A model generated the notes under the pieces. That model saw only the letters and a program-made list of their open reading frames with translations. It was not told the origin of the DNA and ran no database searches. Position numbers and translations under genes: made by a program. A stretch of DNA of 64,000 nucleotides, from the NCBI RefSeq assembly GCF_014642835.1, contig NZ_BMJA01000003.1:396497-460496 (forward strand), read 5' to 3'. Each line of letters starts with the position of its first letter. The stretch's first letter is position 1. This DNA is from Dyella nitratireducens (GTDB lineage Bacteria; Pseudomonadota; Gammaproteobacteria; Xanthomonadales; Rhodanobacteraceae). Positions 27,001 to 34,360 of the stretch are shown here, one piece after another.

Positions 27001-28199
27001 CAACACCGATCACCAACGTTGCCGATCTGCGCGAACTCGCTAGGCGCCGCGTGCCGCGTGCCTTCTTCGAATACGCCGATCGCGGCTCATACGATGAAGT
27101 CACGCTGCGCACCAACCGTGCTGCGTTCGAACGTATCGCCTTTCGGCAACGGGTGATGAGCAATGTCGATAACCGTTCGCTGGCCACTGACATCATCGGC
27201 CAGCCGGTATCGATGCCACTGGCGATCGCTCCCACCGGACTCACCGGGCTGCAACACGGTGGCGGTGAAATCCTCGGTGCGCGTGCGGCCGAGAAAGCCG
27301 GCATCCCCTTCTGCCTGAGCACCATGTCGATCTGCTCGATCGAGCAGGTGCGTGCTGCGGTGGAAAAGCCGTTCTGGTTCCAGGTCTACGTGATGCGCGA
27401 CCGCGGCTTCACCCGTGACCTGATCCAGCGCGCCAAGGACGCGGGATGTTCCGCGCTGATGCTCACCGCCGATCTCACCGTGCAGGGCCAGCGTCATCGC
27501 GAAATCAAGAACGGCCTGTCGGTACCGCCCAGGATCACCTTGCGCAACATCTTCGACATGGCCAGCAAGCCACGTTGGGCATGGAGCATGCTGCGTGCAC
27601 CGAGCCGCTCCTTCGGCAACCTGCAAGGCCGTATCCAGAACACCGACAGCCTCACGACGTTGGCGCAATGGATCGCCAACCAATTCGACCCTACGCTCGA
27701 GTGGAAAGACCTGGAATGGATTCGCGAGATCTGGCCCGGCAAGCTGATCATCAAAGGCATTCTCGATCCGCGTGATGCGCGTGTGGCGGCATCGCTCGGT
27801 GTTGATGCCATCGTCGTGTCCAATCACGGCGGACGCCAGCTGGACGGTGCCCCCGCAACGATCGATGTGCTGCCGTCCATCGTACAGGCCGTGGGCGATC
27901 GCATGCAGGTGCTGTTCGACAGCGGTATCCAGAGCGGGCAGGATTTGCTCAAGGCGCTTGCTTACGGCGCGCATGCCGGATTGATCGGCAAGGCGTTTCT
28001 TTATGGCCTGGGTGCGATGGGCGAAGCTGGCGTAAGCAAGACCATCGAGCTGATTCGTAAAGAGTTGAGCGTGAGCATGGCGCTGACCGGGCAGACCGAT
28101 GTGCGGCGTATTACGCCAGACATCATCTGGCGCAAGCCTGGGGATGGTTTGCTCAATATCGTCAACATCGAGGATACCGGCGTTCCGTGCCGTACGTAG
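26997..28199 (+). CDS. lldD: L-lactate dehydrogenase, FMN-dependent
   Basis: Membrane-associated FMN-dependent L-lactate dehydrogenase of 400 residues that oxidises the L-lactate made by the fucose pathway to pyruvate, passing electrons to quinone. Visible are [30 protein letters not shown], the substrate/FMN segment [11 protein letters not shown] and the catalytic His and Arg in [14 protein letters not shown]. It starts on the ATGA overlap with the dehydratase and closes the operon. The TAG stop (28197-28199) lies inside the first bases of palindromic repeat copy B, so the native 3' end may have been altered by the repeat; the last residues (CRT) are partly repeat-encoded. Confidence 0.94.
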   Translation: MTTPITNVADLRELARRRVPRAFFEYADRGSYDEVTLRTNRAAFERIAFRQRVMSNVDNRSLATDIIGQPVSMPLAIAPTGLTGLQHGGGEILGARAAEKAGIPFCLSTMSICSIEQVRAAVEKPFWFQVYVMRDRGFTRDLIQRAKDAGCSALMLTADLTVQGQRHREIKNGLSVPPRITLRNIFDMASKPRWAWSMLRAPSRSFGNLQGRIQNTDSLTTLAQWIANQFDPTLEWKDLEWIREIWPGKLIIKGILDPRDARVAASLGVDAIVVSNHGGRQLDGAPATIDVLPSIVQAVGDRMQVLFDSGIQSGQDLLKALAYGAHAGLIGKAFLYGLGAMGEAGVSKTIELIRKELSVSMALTGQTDVRRITPDIIWRKPGDGLLNIVNIEDTGVPCRT

Positions 28200-28270
28200 G
28201 TTGGGGTGCAAACCCCAACATTGCCATGCCTGCATAGAGCGGGATGTTGGGGCTTGCACCCCGACCTGGT
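28195..28270. repeat. Family-1 palindromic repeat, copy B
   Basis: Arms 28195-28221 (CGTAGGTTGGGG...) and 28244-28270, spacer 22 bp; the right arm has a few mismatches. It fills the whole gap between two convergent genes: the lldD stop is in the left arm and the HAD gene stop abuts the right arm. Confidence 0.9.
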
Positions 28271-28893
28271 TAGCCAAGCTCAAGCATATCCGCCGGCATC
28301 CGAAATAGCCGCCCAGGCCTGGTACGCAACAAGGCTTCCATCGTGGTGTAGCCCCAAGCCACGGCACCGAACATCATGCCTGCGTCGTTGGCCGCTTCGG
28401 CATCGCGAATTTCATCGCCCACATAGATCGCTTCCGTGTTGGCCACGCGCGTGTGCTTAAGAATGCGACGCAAGCGGTGCGATTTGCCGAACAAGCTGGT
28501 ACCGCACTCGACCATGACGAAACGGCCGATCAGCGCATCGCCCAGAACGGTCGTGACGTTTTGCAGCGTATTGGACGTAGCCAGCGCCAACGGCATGTGC
28601 TTGTCCAGCAGCGCATGCAAGGCATCAACCACACCGGGAAAAGGATGAATGTCGTGAATGTGCCGCTGCAGGATGTTGCGAAAATCCGCCATCACCGCCG
28701 GGACTTTCCACGGCGGCAAACGCAGCTCGCGCAGCAATTCGCTGGCGCTCATCCCGCGCAGCTTGTGCTGTTCGTCCCACTGCACCTGCCGAAAACCATG
28801 CCGGCCTGCCAGCACGTTGACGGAATCGGCAAACACGGCATAGCTGTCGGCCAGCGTGCCGTCAAAATCGAAAATGGCGAGCTTGATGGTCAT
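28270..28893 (-). CDS. HAD-superfamily phosphatase (phosphoglycolate phosphatase-like)
   Basis: Cytoplasmic HAD subfamily IA hydrolase of 207 residues. Motif I is IFDFDGTLADS at the N-terminus, motif II is ALATSN, the Lys of motif III is in LFGKSHRL, and motif IV is YVGDEIRDAEAA. The ATG at 28893 is preferred over an in-frame codon at 28926 because motif I should start within the first ten residues. Substrate unknown; similar proteins are annotated as phosphoglycolate phosphatases. It converges on lldD with a repeat between and lies 33 bp downstream of the nucleotidyltransferase gene in the same orientation. No link to fucose metabolism is evident. Confidence 0.82.
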   Translation of the reverse strand: MTIKLAIFDFDGTLADSYAVFADSVNVLAGRHGFRQVQWDEQHKLRGMSASELLRELRLPPWKVPAVMADFRNILQRHIHDIHPFPGVVDALHALLDKHMPLALATSNTLQNVTTVLGDALIGRFVMVECGTSLFGKSHRLRRILKHTRVANTEAIYVGDEIRDAEAANDAGMMFGAVAWGYTTMEALLRTRPGRLFRMPADMLELG

Positions 28894-28926
28894 GACCAAA
28901 GAGTACACGAGCACAGCTACACGCAT

Positions 28927-29616
28927 TCACCGAGATGCTGCCAGATAGATGTCCAGTTGTGTTTTGGCCCATTTGATCGAGCTACCGAAGTCGGGAATGG
29001 AAGGTGAAAGGATGGCGCTCCAAGCTTTCATCGACCGCGACGACTTCTCGATGCTATCGAGCGCAAGGTGGATACCGTCTGCGCGAGTTCGCAGCAACTT
29101 CCCCATTTCCACGGCAGGTACCAACCCTGGCCGCATGGTTTCGATGGCCCACCAGTCGAACAGATCACGCGACGTCAAGGTTGCCCCGCGAAAGAACAAC
29201 TTCTTTGCCAGCACTTCAGATATAGGGTCAAGCGAGAATGTCGTGTCTGGCTCGAATTCAGGCGGCAGATTCAACAGCCGTGTCCGAACAATGAAATCAA
29301 TTTCCCCTTCGGGGAAGCGCAGCTTCAGATAATCGGCAGCTTCATCGTAATCGCCGGCTAGCGCTTCAACATAATCATTCAAGCGTGGCGTGAGGTAGCC
29401 AATCCACTGTGCGTCGGTGAAAAACAAATCGATGTCATGGCTTATGCGATGGTTCAAGCTGAGCATGAGCCTGGTATCGCCACCAAGAAGCGGCTGAAAA
29501 TCCCGACCAGTTTTTTGCGTAACATCCTTTGCAATGCGTTTGGCGATGCTCTCAAGCACGCGCCAGGAGCCTTGGGCGCGAAACCTGGCGATATCCTCGA
29601 TGGAAACCTGGCTCAC
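28927..29616 (-). CDS. AbiEii/AbiGii-like nucleotidyltransferase
   Basis: Nucleotidyltransferase-fold protein of 229 residues resembling AbiEii-type toxins. The signature is a Gly-Gly motif followed by paired acidic residues: GGDTRLMLSLNHRISHDIDLFF, here with GGD in place of the usual GGT/GGS, then GEIDFIVRT for the third acidic residue and ISEVLAKKLFFRGATLTSRDLFD, a conserved helix of the family. GTG at 29616 overlaps the stop of the upstream small gene (GTGA), which suggests translational coupling. Such proteins may transfer nucleotides to tRNA or protein targets; whether this one is a toxin is unknown. The pair sits as a small accessory insert between two blocks of the fucose regulon. Confidence 0.75.
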   Translation of the reverse strand: MSQVSIEDIARFRAQGSWRVLESIAKRIAKDVTQKTGRDFQPLLGGDTRLMLSLNHRISHDIDLFFTDAQWIGYLTPRLNDYVEALAGDYDEAADYLKLRFPEGEIDFIVRTRLLNLPPEFEPDTTFSLDPISEVLAKKLFFRGATLTSRDLFDWWAIETMRPGLVPAVEMGKLLRTRADGIHLALDSIEKSSRSMKAWSAILSPSIPDFGSSIKWAKTQLDIYLAASR

Positions 29617-29918
29617 AGCATGTGCTCGACAGCGTGTTCCCAATCAGCCACCCGAGGCATCGAGGCACTCAGCGACTCCTGATAAAGCTGTTCGACGTGC
29701 AAGAGATCCGCCTTGGCTTCCGCTGCTGCATGAAGAATCAACTGCGGCGATAGCTCGGTGAACAGACTGCTGATCAAAGCCGCGGCATCGGGGTTATTCG
29801 ACAGCGAAGCCACCGTACCTTGACGCAAGGCCAGTGCTAGCTGGTCCGTCGTGAGGAGGTTTCCCACCGGCACATTGAGGTGTGTGACGGCAAGCCGGAG
29901 CCAGTGCTGCGAATTCAT
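29613..29918 (-). CDS. Small protein coupled to the AbiEii-like gene; candidate cognate partner
   Basis: Protein of 101 residues (ATG at 29918), stop overlapping the nucleotidyltransferase start by 4 bp. It is mostly helical by composition (NSQHWLRLAVTHLNVPVGNLL, AALISSLFTELSPQLILHAAAEAKADLLHVEQLY) and has no recognisable DNA-binding motif. I do not recognise the family. Its place directly upstream of, and coupled to, an AbiEii-like gene is where an antitoxin or accessory subunit would be expected, but this is position only. The 111 bp upstream (29919-30029) hold no gene and probably carry its promoter. Confidence 0.62.
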   Translation of the reverse strand: MNSQHWLRLAVTHLNVPVGNLLTTDQLALALRQGTVASLSNNPDAAALISSLFTELSPQLILHAAAEAKADLLHVEQLYQESLSASMPRVADWEHAVEHML

Positions 29919-30029
29919 AAGCGTGTGCCGCGCTGATTGACGCAACCAACCTATAGGGGGTGCGGTATTGAGTCAATAGAAAATGCTTTGGGAACAGCGA
30001 GTTACTTGACCTGCGAGGCACTGATTGGT

Positions 30030-30389
30030 TTACAACGCCTTTAGCGCTTCTTTCAGCGAAAAGATGCGCCCCATCATCACCCATTTCTGCCCCGGCTCGG
30101 CCCACGGCAAGCGTTGCTGATATTGATCCATCAATTGCTCCCACTCCTTCGTCCTCGCGTCGGCGTCGGCGTCAGATTCGCTCCTGGCGGAGGGCATGTG
30201 GTCATCCGCTATCTTGACCGCCATCACCAGACGATTCCCGGTGCGGAAGATTTCCATCTCCTCGATACCTGCTGCGCGGATGGACGTCACGATTTCCGGC
30301 CAGATCACACCTGGGCGATGCCAACGTTCGTACTCGGCGATGGCAGCGGCATCGTCCCTGAGATCCAGGGCGTAGTAATAGCGCTGCAT
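30030..30389 (-). CDS. L-fucose/L-rhamnose mutarotase (RhaM family)
   Basis: Small cytoplasmic aldose 1-epimerase of 119 residues in the RhaM family, interconverting alpha and beta anomers of a 6-deoxy-L-sugar. Motifs: YYALDL at the N-terminus, the active-site region YERWHRPGVIWPEI with the family His, GIEEMEIFRTGNRLVMAV, and WVMMGRIFSL at the end. ATG at 30389 shares its first base with the TGA of fucP (TGATG), so it is the second gene of a fucP-mutarotase operon. Context points to L-fucose, supplying the anomer preferred by the dehydrogenase. Confidence 0.9.
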   Translation of the reverse strand: MQRYYYALDLRDDAAAIAEYERWHRPGVIWPEIVTSIRAAGIEEMEIFRTGNRLVMAVKIADDHMPSARSESDADADARTKEWEQLMDQYQQRLPWAEPGQKWVMMGRIFSLKEALKAL

Positions 30390-31705
30390 CAGATCGCACT
30401 CCGTACGGTGCGGCGGCGCCAGGCAAACAAGGCGATGATGGCGAAGCTGCAAGCCGGCACCACCATCGCGTCGGACATGCTGGAACGATCGGAGACCGCG
30501 CCCATGATTGCCGTGAGCACCGCGCCACCGATGATGGTCATCACCAGCAGACCGGAGCCGAGTTTGCGTTCGTCATCGCTGCGGCCCTCCACACCCAAAG
30601 CGAAGATGGTCGGATACATCACCGACATAAAGAAACTGCACGCTGCCAGCGCGTAAGCACCGCTAATGCCGGGATGCACGACCGCGTACAAGGTAAGGAC
30701 GACGTTGATGGCCGCAAACGCAAACAGCAGACGCACCGGCGCCACGTATTTCATCAAGGCGGCGCCGGCGAACCGGCCGACCATGAAACACACCAACTCC
30801 GCGGTGAGGAAATTCGCGGCCAACTTGGCCGGCGTGCCATGCATGGTCGCCTGCACGTAGCGGATGGTGTAGCTCCATACGCCCACCTGCGCACCAACAT
30901 AGAAGAACTGCGCCAGCATGGCACCGATGAAAAACTTGTCGCGCAGCAGTCGGCCCATCACGCCCGAGCCTGCAGTCGGCGTTGCAGTGGCACGCGGCGC
31001 AGCGGCTTTGGGAAAACGTGTGGCAAGAATCAGCGCCGCCCAGCCCAACACCACCAGGCCAATCACCAGATACGGCCACTGCACGGCCTTGGTTTCGCTG
31101 ACGTAGTACGCCACACGCTGCGCATCGCTCATCGCCGCCAGCTGTTCCGGCGTGTGTTCGACGCCGGAAAAGATGAAGTGCTGGCCGATCAGGATGCCCG
31201 CGATCGAGCCAAGCGGATTGAATGCCTGCGCCAGATTGAGCCGGCGCGTGGCGGTTTCCGGCGGACCAAGCAAGGTCACGAACGGATTGGCCGAGGTTTC
31301 CAGAAAAGCCAGGCCGCTGGCGATCACGAACAGCGCGAACAGGAACATGCCGTAGGTGGCCTTTTCGGCCGCCGGCCAGAACAACAACGCACCGATGCCA
31401 TAGAGCATGAGGCCGAAGACCACCGCGCTCTTGTAGCCGAAGCGGCGCATATACATGCCGGCCGGCATGGCGATCAGGAAATAGCCGAGGTAGAACGCGC
31501 TCTGGACCAGCCCGGCCTCGAAATCGCTGAGCACGAAGGCTTTCTTGAATTGCGCGATCAGCACGTCGTTGAGATTGTTGGCGCCGCCCCACAGGAAGAA
31601 CAGGCTGACGATCAGCACCAGCGGCAGCCAGATGCGGCCTGTGCCTGCATGCATCGTATCGGCGGCCGGCATGGAGGTGTCTTCTGTCACGGTTCGCGCT
31701 TCCAC
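30389..31705 (-). CDS. fucP: L-fucose:H+ symporter
   Basis: Inner-membrane MFS transporter of 438 residues, FucP type, importing L-fucose with protons. Diagnostic stretches are FFLWGGANNLNDVLIAQFKK in the first helix, GYFLIAMPAGMYMRRFGYK, GLAFLETSANPFV and NLAQAFNPLGS; twelve hydrophobic helices are visible. The start is GTG at 31705, well supported by AGGAG at ideal spacing; an ATG at 31672 is an alternative. It is followed by the mutarotase (TGATG junction) and is divergent from the IclR regulator across 160 bp carrying a nested inverted repeat. It completes the route from periplasmic fucosidases to the cytoplasmic fucose pathway. Confidence 0.95.
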   Translation of the reverse strand: MEARTVTEDTSMPAADTMHAGTGRIWLPLVLIVSLFFLWGGANNLNDVLIAQFKKAFVLSDFEAGLVQSAFYLGYFLIAMPAGMYMRRFGYKSAVVFGLMLYGIGALLFWPAAEKATYGMFLFALFVIASGLAFLETSANPFVTLLGPPETATRRLNLAQAFNPLGSIAGILIGQHFIFSGVEHTPEQLAAMSDAQRVAYYVSETKAVQWPYLVIGLVVLGWAALILATRFPKAAAPRATATPTAGSGVMGRLLRDKFFIGAMLAQFFYVGAQVGVWSYTIRYVQATMHGTPAKLAANFLTAELVCFMVGRFAGAALMKYVAPVRLLFAFAAINVVLTLYAVVHPGISGAYALAACSFFMSVMYPTIFALGVEGRSDDERKLGSGLLVMTIIGGAVLTAIMGAVSDRSSMSDAMVVPACSFAIIALFAWRRRTVRSAI

Positions 31706-31756
31706 CTGGTTCTCCTACCTATTGCGGCAGGTCCCCGGGGTGACGACCCTGCCCAT

Positions 31757-31794
31757 TTGTGCAAATATGAAATGGTTATTCATAGATAGCACAA
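31757..31794. promoter_or_regulatory. Nested dyad operator between fucP and iclR
   Basis: Inner perfect dyad TATGAA (31766-31771), 7-nt spacer, TTCATA (31779-31784); outer dyad TTGTGC (31757-31762) and GCACAA (31789-31794), both centred near 31775. The inner element shares the ATATGAA-N7-TTCAT layout seen at 9251 and 21931. It sits in the divergent promoter region, where an IclR-type regulator usually binds. Confidence 0.6.
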
Positions 31795-31865
31795 GTCGCG
31801 CTGCAACATGGGGTGGATTTTGGGCAAGATGGCGCGATGTGAATAAATCGAACAAGGGGAGAGTC

Positions 31866-32639
31866 ATGGCCACTCAAACGCCCAAATATCGCGCCCCGGC
31901 GCTCGACAAGGGGCTGGATATCCTTGAACTGCTGGCTGCCTCAAGCCGCCCGCTGAGCATTGCAGAAATCTCGGAAGGTGTGGGGCGTTCCCGTGGGGAA
32001 ATCTTCCGCATGCTGCAGGTGTTGGAAGAACGCGACTACATCGCACGCGGCGAAGGCGACGTCGGCTACTCGGTCACGCCGCGACTGTTTCGCTTAGGCA
32101 TGGAGCAGCCACCGGTAAAAAGCGCTATCGAAACGGCCATGCCGGTGATGCATCACCTGGCAGATGCCTGCGGCCAGGCCTGCCATCTGGTGGTGCCGTC
32201 CGGCGAGCAGATCGTGGTGGTGGCGCGCGTGGATCCTCCCGGCGAAGTGGCCCTGGTCGTGCGCGTGGGACATCGCCGCCCGATGTCGCAATCCACCTCC
32301 GGCCATGTGCTGCTGGCCTTTCAGGAAGAACAGACGCGTGAGCGTTGGCTGGATCTGATCCAGCGCTTCGAGCCCGCACTGGATCGCAAGAAGCTGATGC
32401 GCCTAGTGAACCAGTTGCACACGCGCGGCTATGCCTGCGAACGAAGCCACATCGTGGATGCCGTCACCGACCTTTCTGCGCCAGTGCTGCATCACGGCAG
32501 TGCCGTGTGCGCGCTGACCATTCCCTATATCGAACAGCAGAACGCCTCGCAGAGCATGGACGATGTGATCGCGGCCCTGCTCCGCGCCACCGGCGAGATT
32601 TCCGAAGCGTTGCAGTTCGGCTCCCCTCGCACTACCTGA
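31866..32639 (+). CDS. IclR-family transcriptional regulator, probable fucose regulator
   Basis: DNA-binding regulator of 257 residues. The N-terminal winged helix-turn-helix (about 10-70) reads ALDKGLDILELLAASSRPLSIAEIS...RSRGEIFRMLQVLEERDYI; the C-terminal IclR effector domain (about 80-250) has VVVARVDPPGEVALVVRVGHRRPM, TSGHVLLAF and the closing ALTIPYI. ATG at 31866 has a strong AAGGGGAGAG site. It is divergent from fucP and followed 17 bp later by fucosidase 2, so it likely senses fucose or a pathway intermediate and controls fucP, the fucose operon and possibly the glucokinases through the shared dyad. Effector and sign of regulation are unknown. Confidence 0.9.
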   Translation: MATQTPKYRAPALDKGLDILELLAASSRPLSIAEISEGVGRSRGEIFRMLQVLEERDYIARGEGDVGYSVTPRLFRLGMEQPPVKSAIETAMPVMHHLADACGQACHLVVPSGEQIVVVARVDPPGEVALVVRVGHRRPMSQSTSGHVLLAFQEEQTRERWLDLIQRFEPALDRKKLMRLVNQLHTRGYACERSHIVDAVTDLSAPVLHHGSAVCALTIPYIEQQNASQSMDDVIAALLRATGEISEALQFGSPRTT

Positions 32640-32656
32640 AAACGAGTATTGAAACC

Positions 32657-34027
32657 ATGCTGATACGCCGAAGCGTTTTGCTGGCTGCCGCGATGGCCGC
32701 CATCCTGTTCACCGGTAGCGCTGCGGCGCAGAACTTTGCCGACGTCAAACCTTCGCCGCAGCAGACGCATTGGCAGGATCTGGAATTCGGCGTGATCGTG
32801 CACTTCGGCACCAACACCTTCCTCGATCGCGAATGGGGTGATGGCACGGCGGATCCGAAAGTCTTCCATCCGGATCATGTGGATCCGGATCAATGGGCGC
32901 GTGCCGCCAAATCGGCCGGTGCGAAATACCTGCTGCTGGTCGCCAAGCACCATGATGGTTTTGCGCTATGGCCCACGGCACAAACCGACTATTCGGTGAA
33001 AAACAGCCCGTGGCTGGATGGCAAAGGTGATCTGGTGAAGATGACGGAGGATGCCGTGCGCAAGGAGGGCATGGAGTTTGGCGTCTATCTGTCGCCTTGG
33101 GATCGCCACGAACCGCGTTACAAAGATCCGGCCGCCTACGACAAGTTCTACATGGCAGAGATGGACGAGCTCGTACAAAGCTACGGCCCGCTGGTGGAGT
33201 GGTGGCTGGATGGTGCCGGCAGCGCAGGGCACGTCTACGATTTCAAGAAGTACATGGAAGAGCTGCGCACCTATCAGCCAAACACCATGGTGTTTGCCGA
33301 CGTCGCGTTATTTGGCTACGGCGATATTCGCTGGGTAGGCCAGGAAGATGGCCATATTCGCGGCGAAAACTGGAATGTGATCGATCGCCACGGCGACCTG
33401 CGCTGGCGTCCGGTCGAAGTAGATACACCCCTGCACAAGCTGGAATGGTTCTGGCACCCGGATAGCGACAAGACACTCAAGAGCGTCGATGAGCTGATGG
33501 ATATCTGGGAAAACAGCGTGGGCCGCGGTGGCCAGTTGATGCTCGGCCTGGCACCGAATCGTCACGGCTTGCTGCCGGATGCCGATATAAAACGGCTGAA
33601 AGAATTCGGCGACGCACTGCAGGCGCGCTACGGTGCGGACAAGAACCTGGCACGGCGTCATCTCGCCACGCTGCCCGGTGATCAGAATGCCGGCGCGGCC
33701 TTGGATGGCGATCCCGATACGTTCTGGTCGGCCCCGGAAGGCTCCCGTCACGCCACGCTCGAAGTGGATTTTGCCCAACCGGTCACCTTCGATCATGCGT
33801 TGACGATGGAATGGCTGAACGACGGGCAATGCGTACAGAAATATGCGATTGAAGCGTGGCTGCAAGGCAGTTGGACGCCGATCGCAAAAGCCGAGGCCAT
33901 TGGTCACATGAAGATCGACCGCTTTACGCCGACAACGGCGTCGAAGGTGCGGCTGAATATTCTTTCGAGTGCTTGCACCGCGCGAATTCGGGAGTTTCAG
34001 TTGTTTGACATGGGGCAAGCGCGCTGA
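32657..34027 (+). CDS. GH29 alpha-L-fucosidase 2 with C-terminal discoidin-like domain
   Basis: Exported fucosidase of 456 residues, distinct from the GH29 at 16115-17719. Signal peptide about 1-24. The catalytic domain has FGVIVHFGTNTFLDREWGDG (about 44-63), AKHHDGFALWP (about 96-106) and the likely nucleophile Asp185 in VEWWLDGAG, a pattern of the subfamily acting on alpha-1,3/1,4-fucose in branched Lewis-type structures. Residues about 345-450 (AALDGDPDTFWSAPEG to IREFQLFD) form an F5/8 type C module. ATG at 32657, 17 bp after iclR; a hairpin follows. The two fucosidases would then cover different linkages. Confidence 0.93.
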   Translation: MLIRRSVLLAAAMAAILFTGSAAAQNFADVKPSPQQTHWQDLEFGVIVHFGTNTFLDREWGDGTADPKVFHPDHVDPDQWARAAKSAGAKYLLLVAKHHDGFALWPTAQTDYSVKNSPWLDGKGDLVKMTEDAVRKEGMEFGVYLSPWDRHEPRYKDPAAYDKFYMAEMDELVQSYGPLVEWWLDGAGSAGHVYDFKKYMEELRTYQPNTMVFADVALFGYGDIRWVGQEDGHIRGENWNVIDRHGDLRWRPVEVDTPLHKLEWFWHPDSDKTLKSVDELMDIWENSVGRGGQLMLGLAPNRHGLLPDADIKRLKEFGDALQARYGADKNLARRHLATLPGDQNAGAALDGDPDTFWSAPEGSRHATLEVDFAQPVTFDHALTMEWLNDGQCVQKYAIEAWLQGSWTPIAKAEAIGHMKIDRFTPTTASKVRLNILSSACTARIREFQLFDMGQAR

Positions 34028-34073
34028 GGTTCGAAAGCACACGGCTTGCGCCCTCTTCCGGCCAGTCACCTCT

Positions 34074-34095
34074 CGCCCCGGTCAATGCCGGGGCG
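34074..34095. terminator. Hairpin after fucosidase 2, possible terminator
   Basis: Perfect 8-bp stem CGCCCCGG/CCGGGGCG (34074-34081 and 34088-34095) with a 6-nt loop, 47 bp past the fucosidase stop. There is no U-tract, so it may be a repeat remnant or a rho-independent-like pause site. Confidence 0.4.
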
Positions 34096-34176
34096 ACGAT
34101 CATGTTTCCGCCAAGACCCGATACCTCAGGAACCTGCGATCTCCATCGCATTCCACGCCAAGAACACTGAGGATTA

Positions 34177-34322
34177 ATTGTGAAGAAAGGCCCAATCAAG
34201 GCTTTTCTGCCAGAATCCTGCTTCACAATCGGCGTGCGATAGCCATACCGCGCCGCCGAACGGGGGGATCCGTACAGGACACACGTTGCGACGCCTCGGT
34301 CAACAAGGCGTCGATCTGTACG
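34177..34322 (+). other. Structured non-coding leader upstream of the GT2 gene
   Basis: Most of the 333-bp gap 34028-34360 is non-coding but contains two nested inverted repeats. First: ATTGTGAAG (34177-34185) with CTTCACAAT (34221-34229) enclosing AGAAAGGCC/GGCTTTTCT (34184-34192 and 34200-34208). Second: CGTACAG (34271-34277) with CTGTACG (34316-34322) enclosing CGACGCC/GGCGTCG (34289-34295 and 34307-34313), followed by TTTACTTTTCG. It may be an RNA leader or attenuator, a small RNA, or an operator cluster. Confidence 0.45.
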
Positions 34323-34360
34323 TTTACTTTTCGTCAGCTACTGTCATGGCGGCCTAGTGC

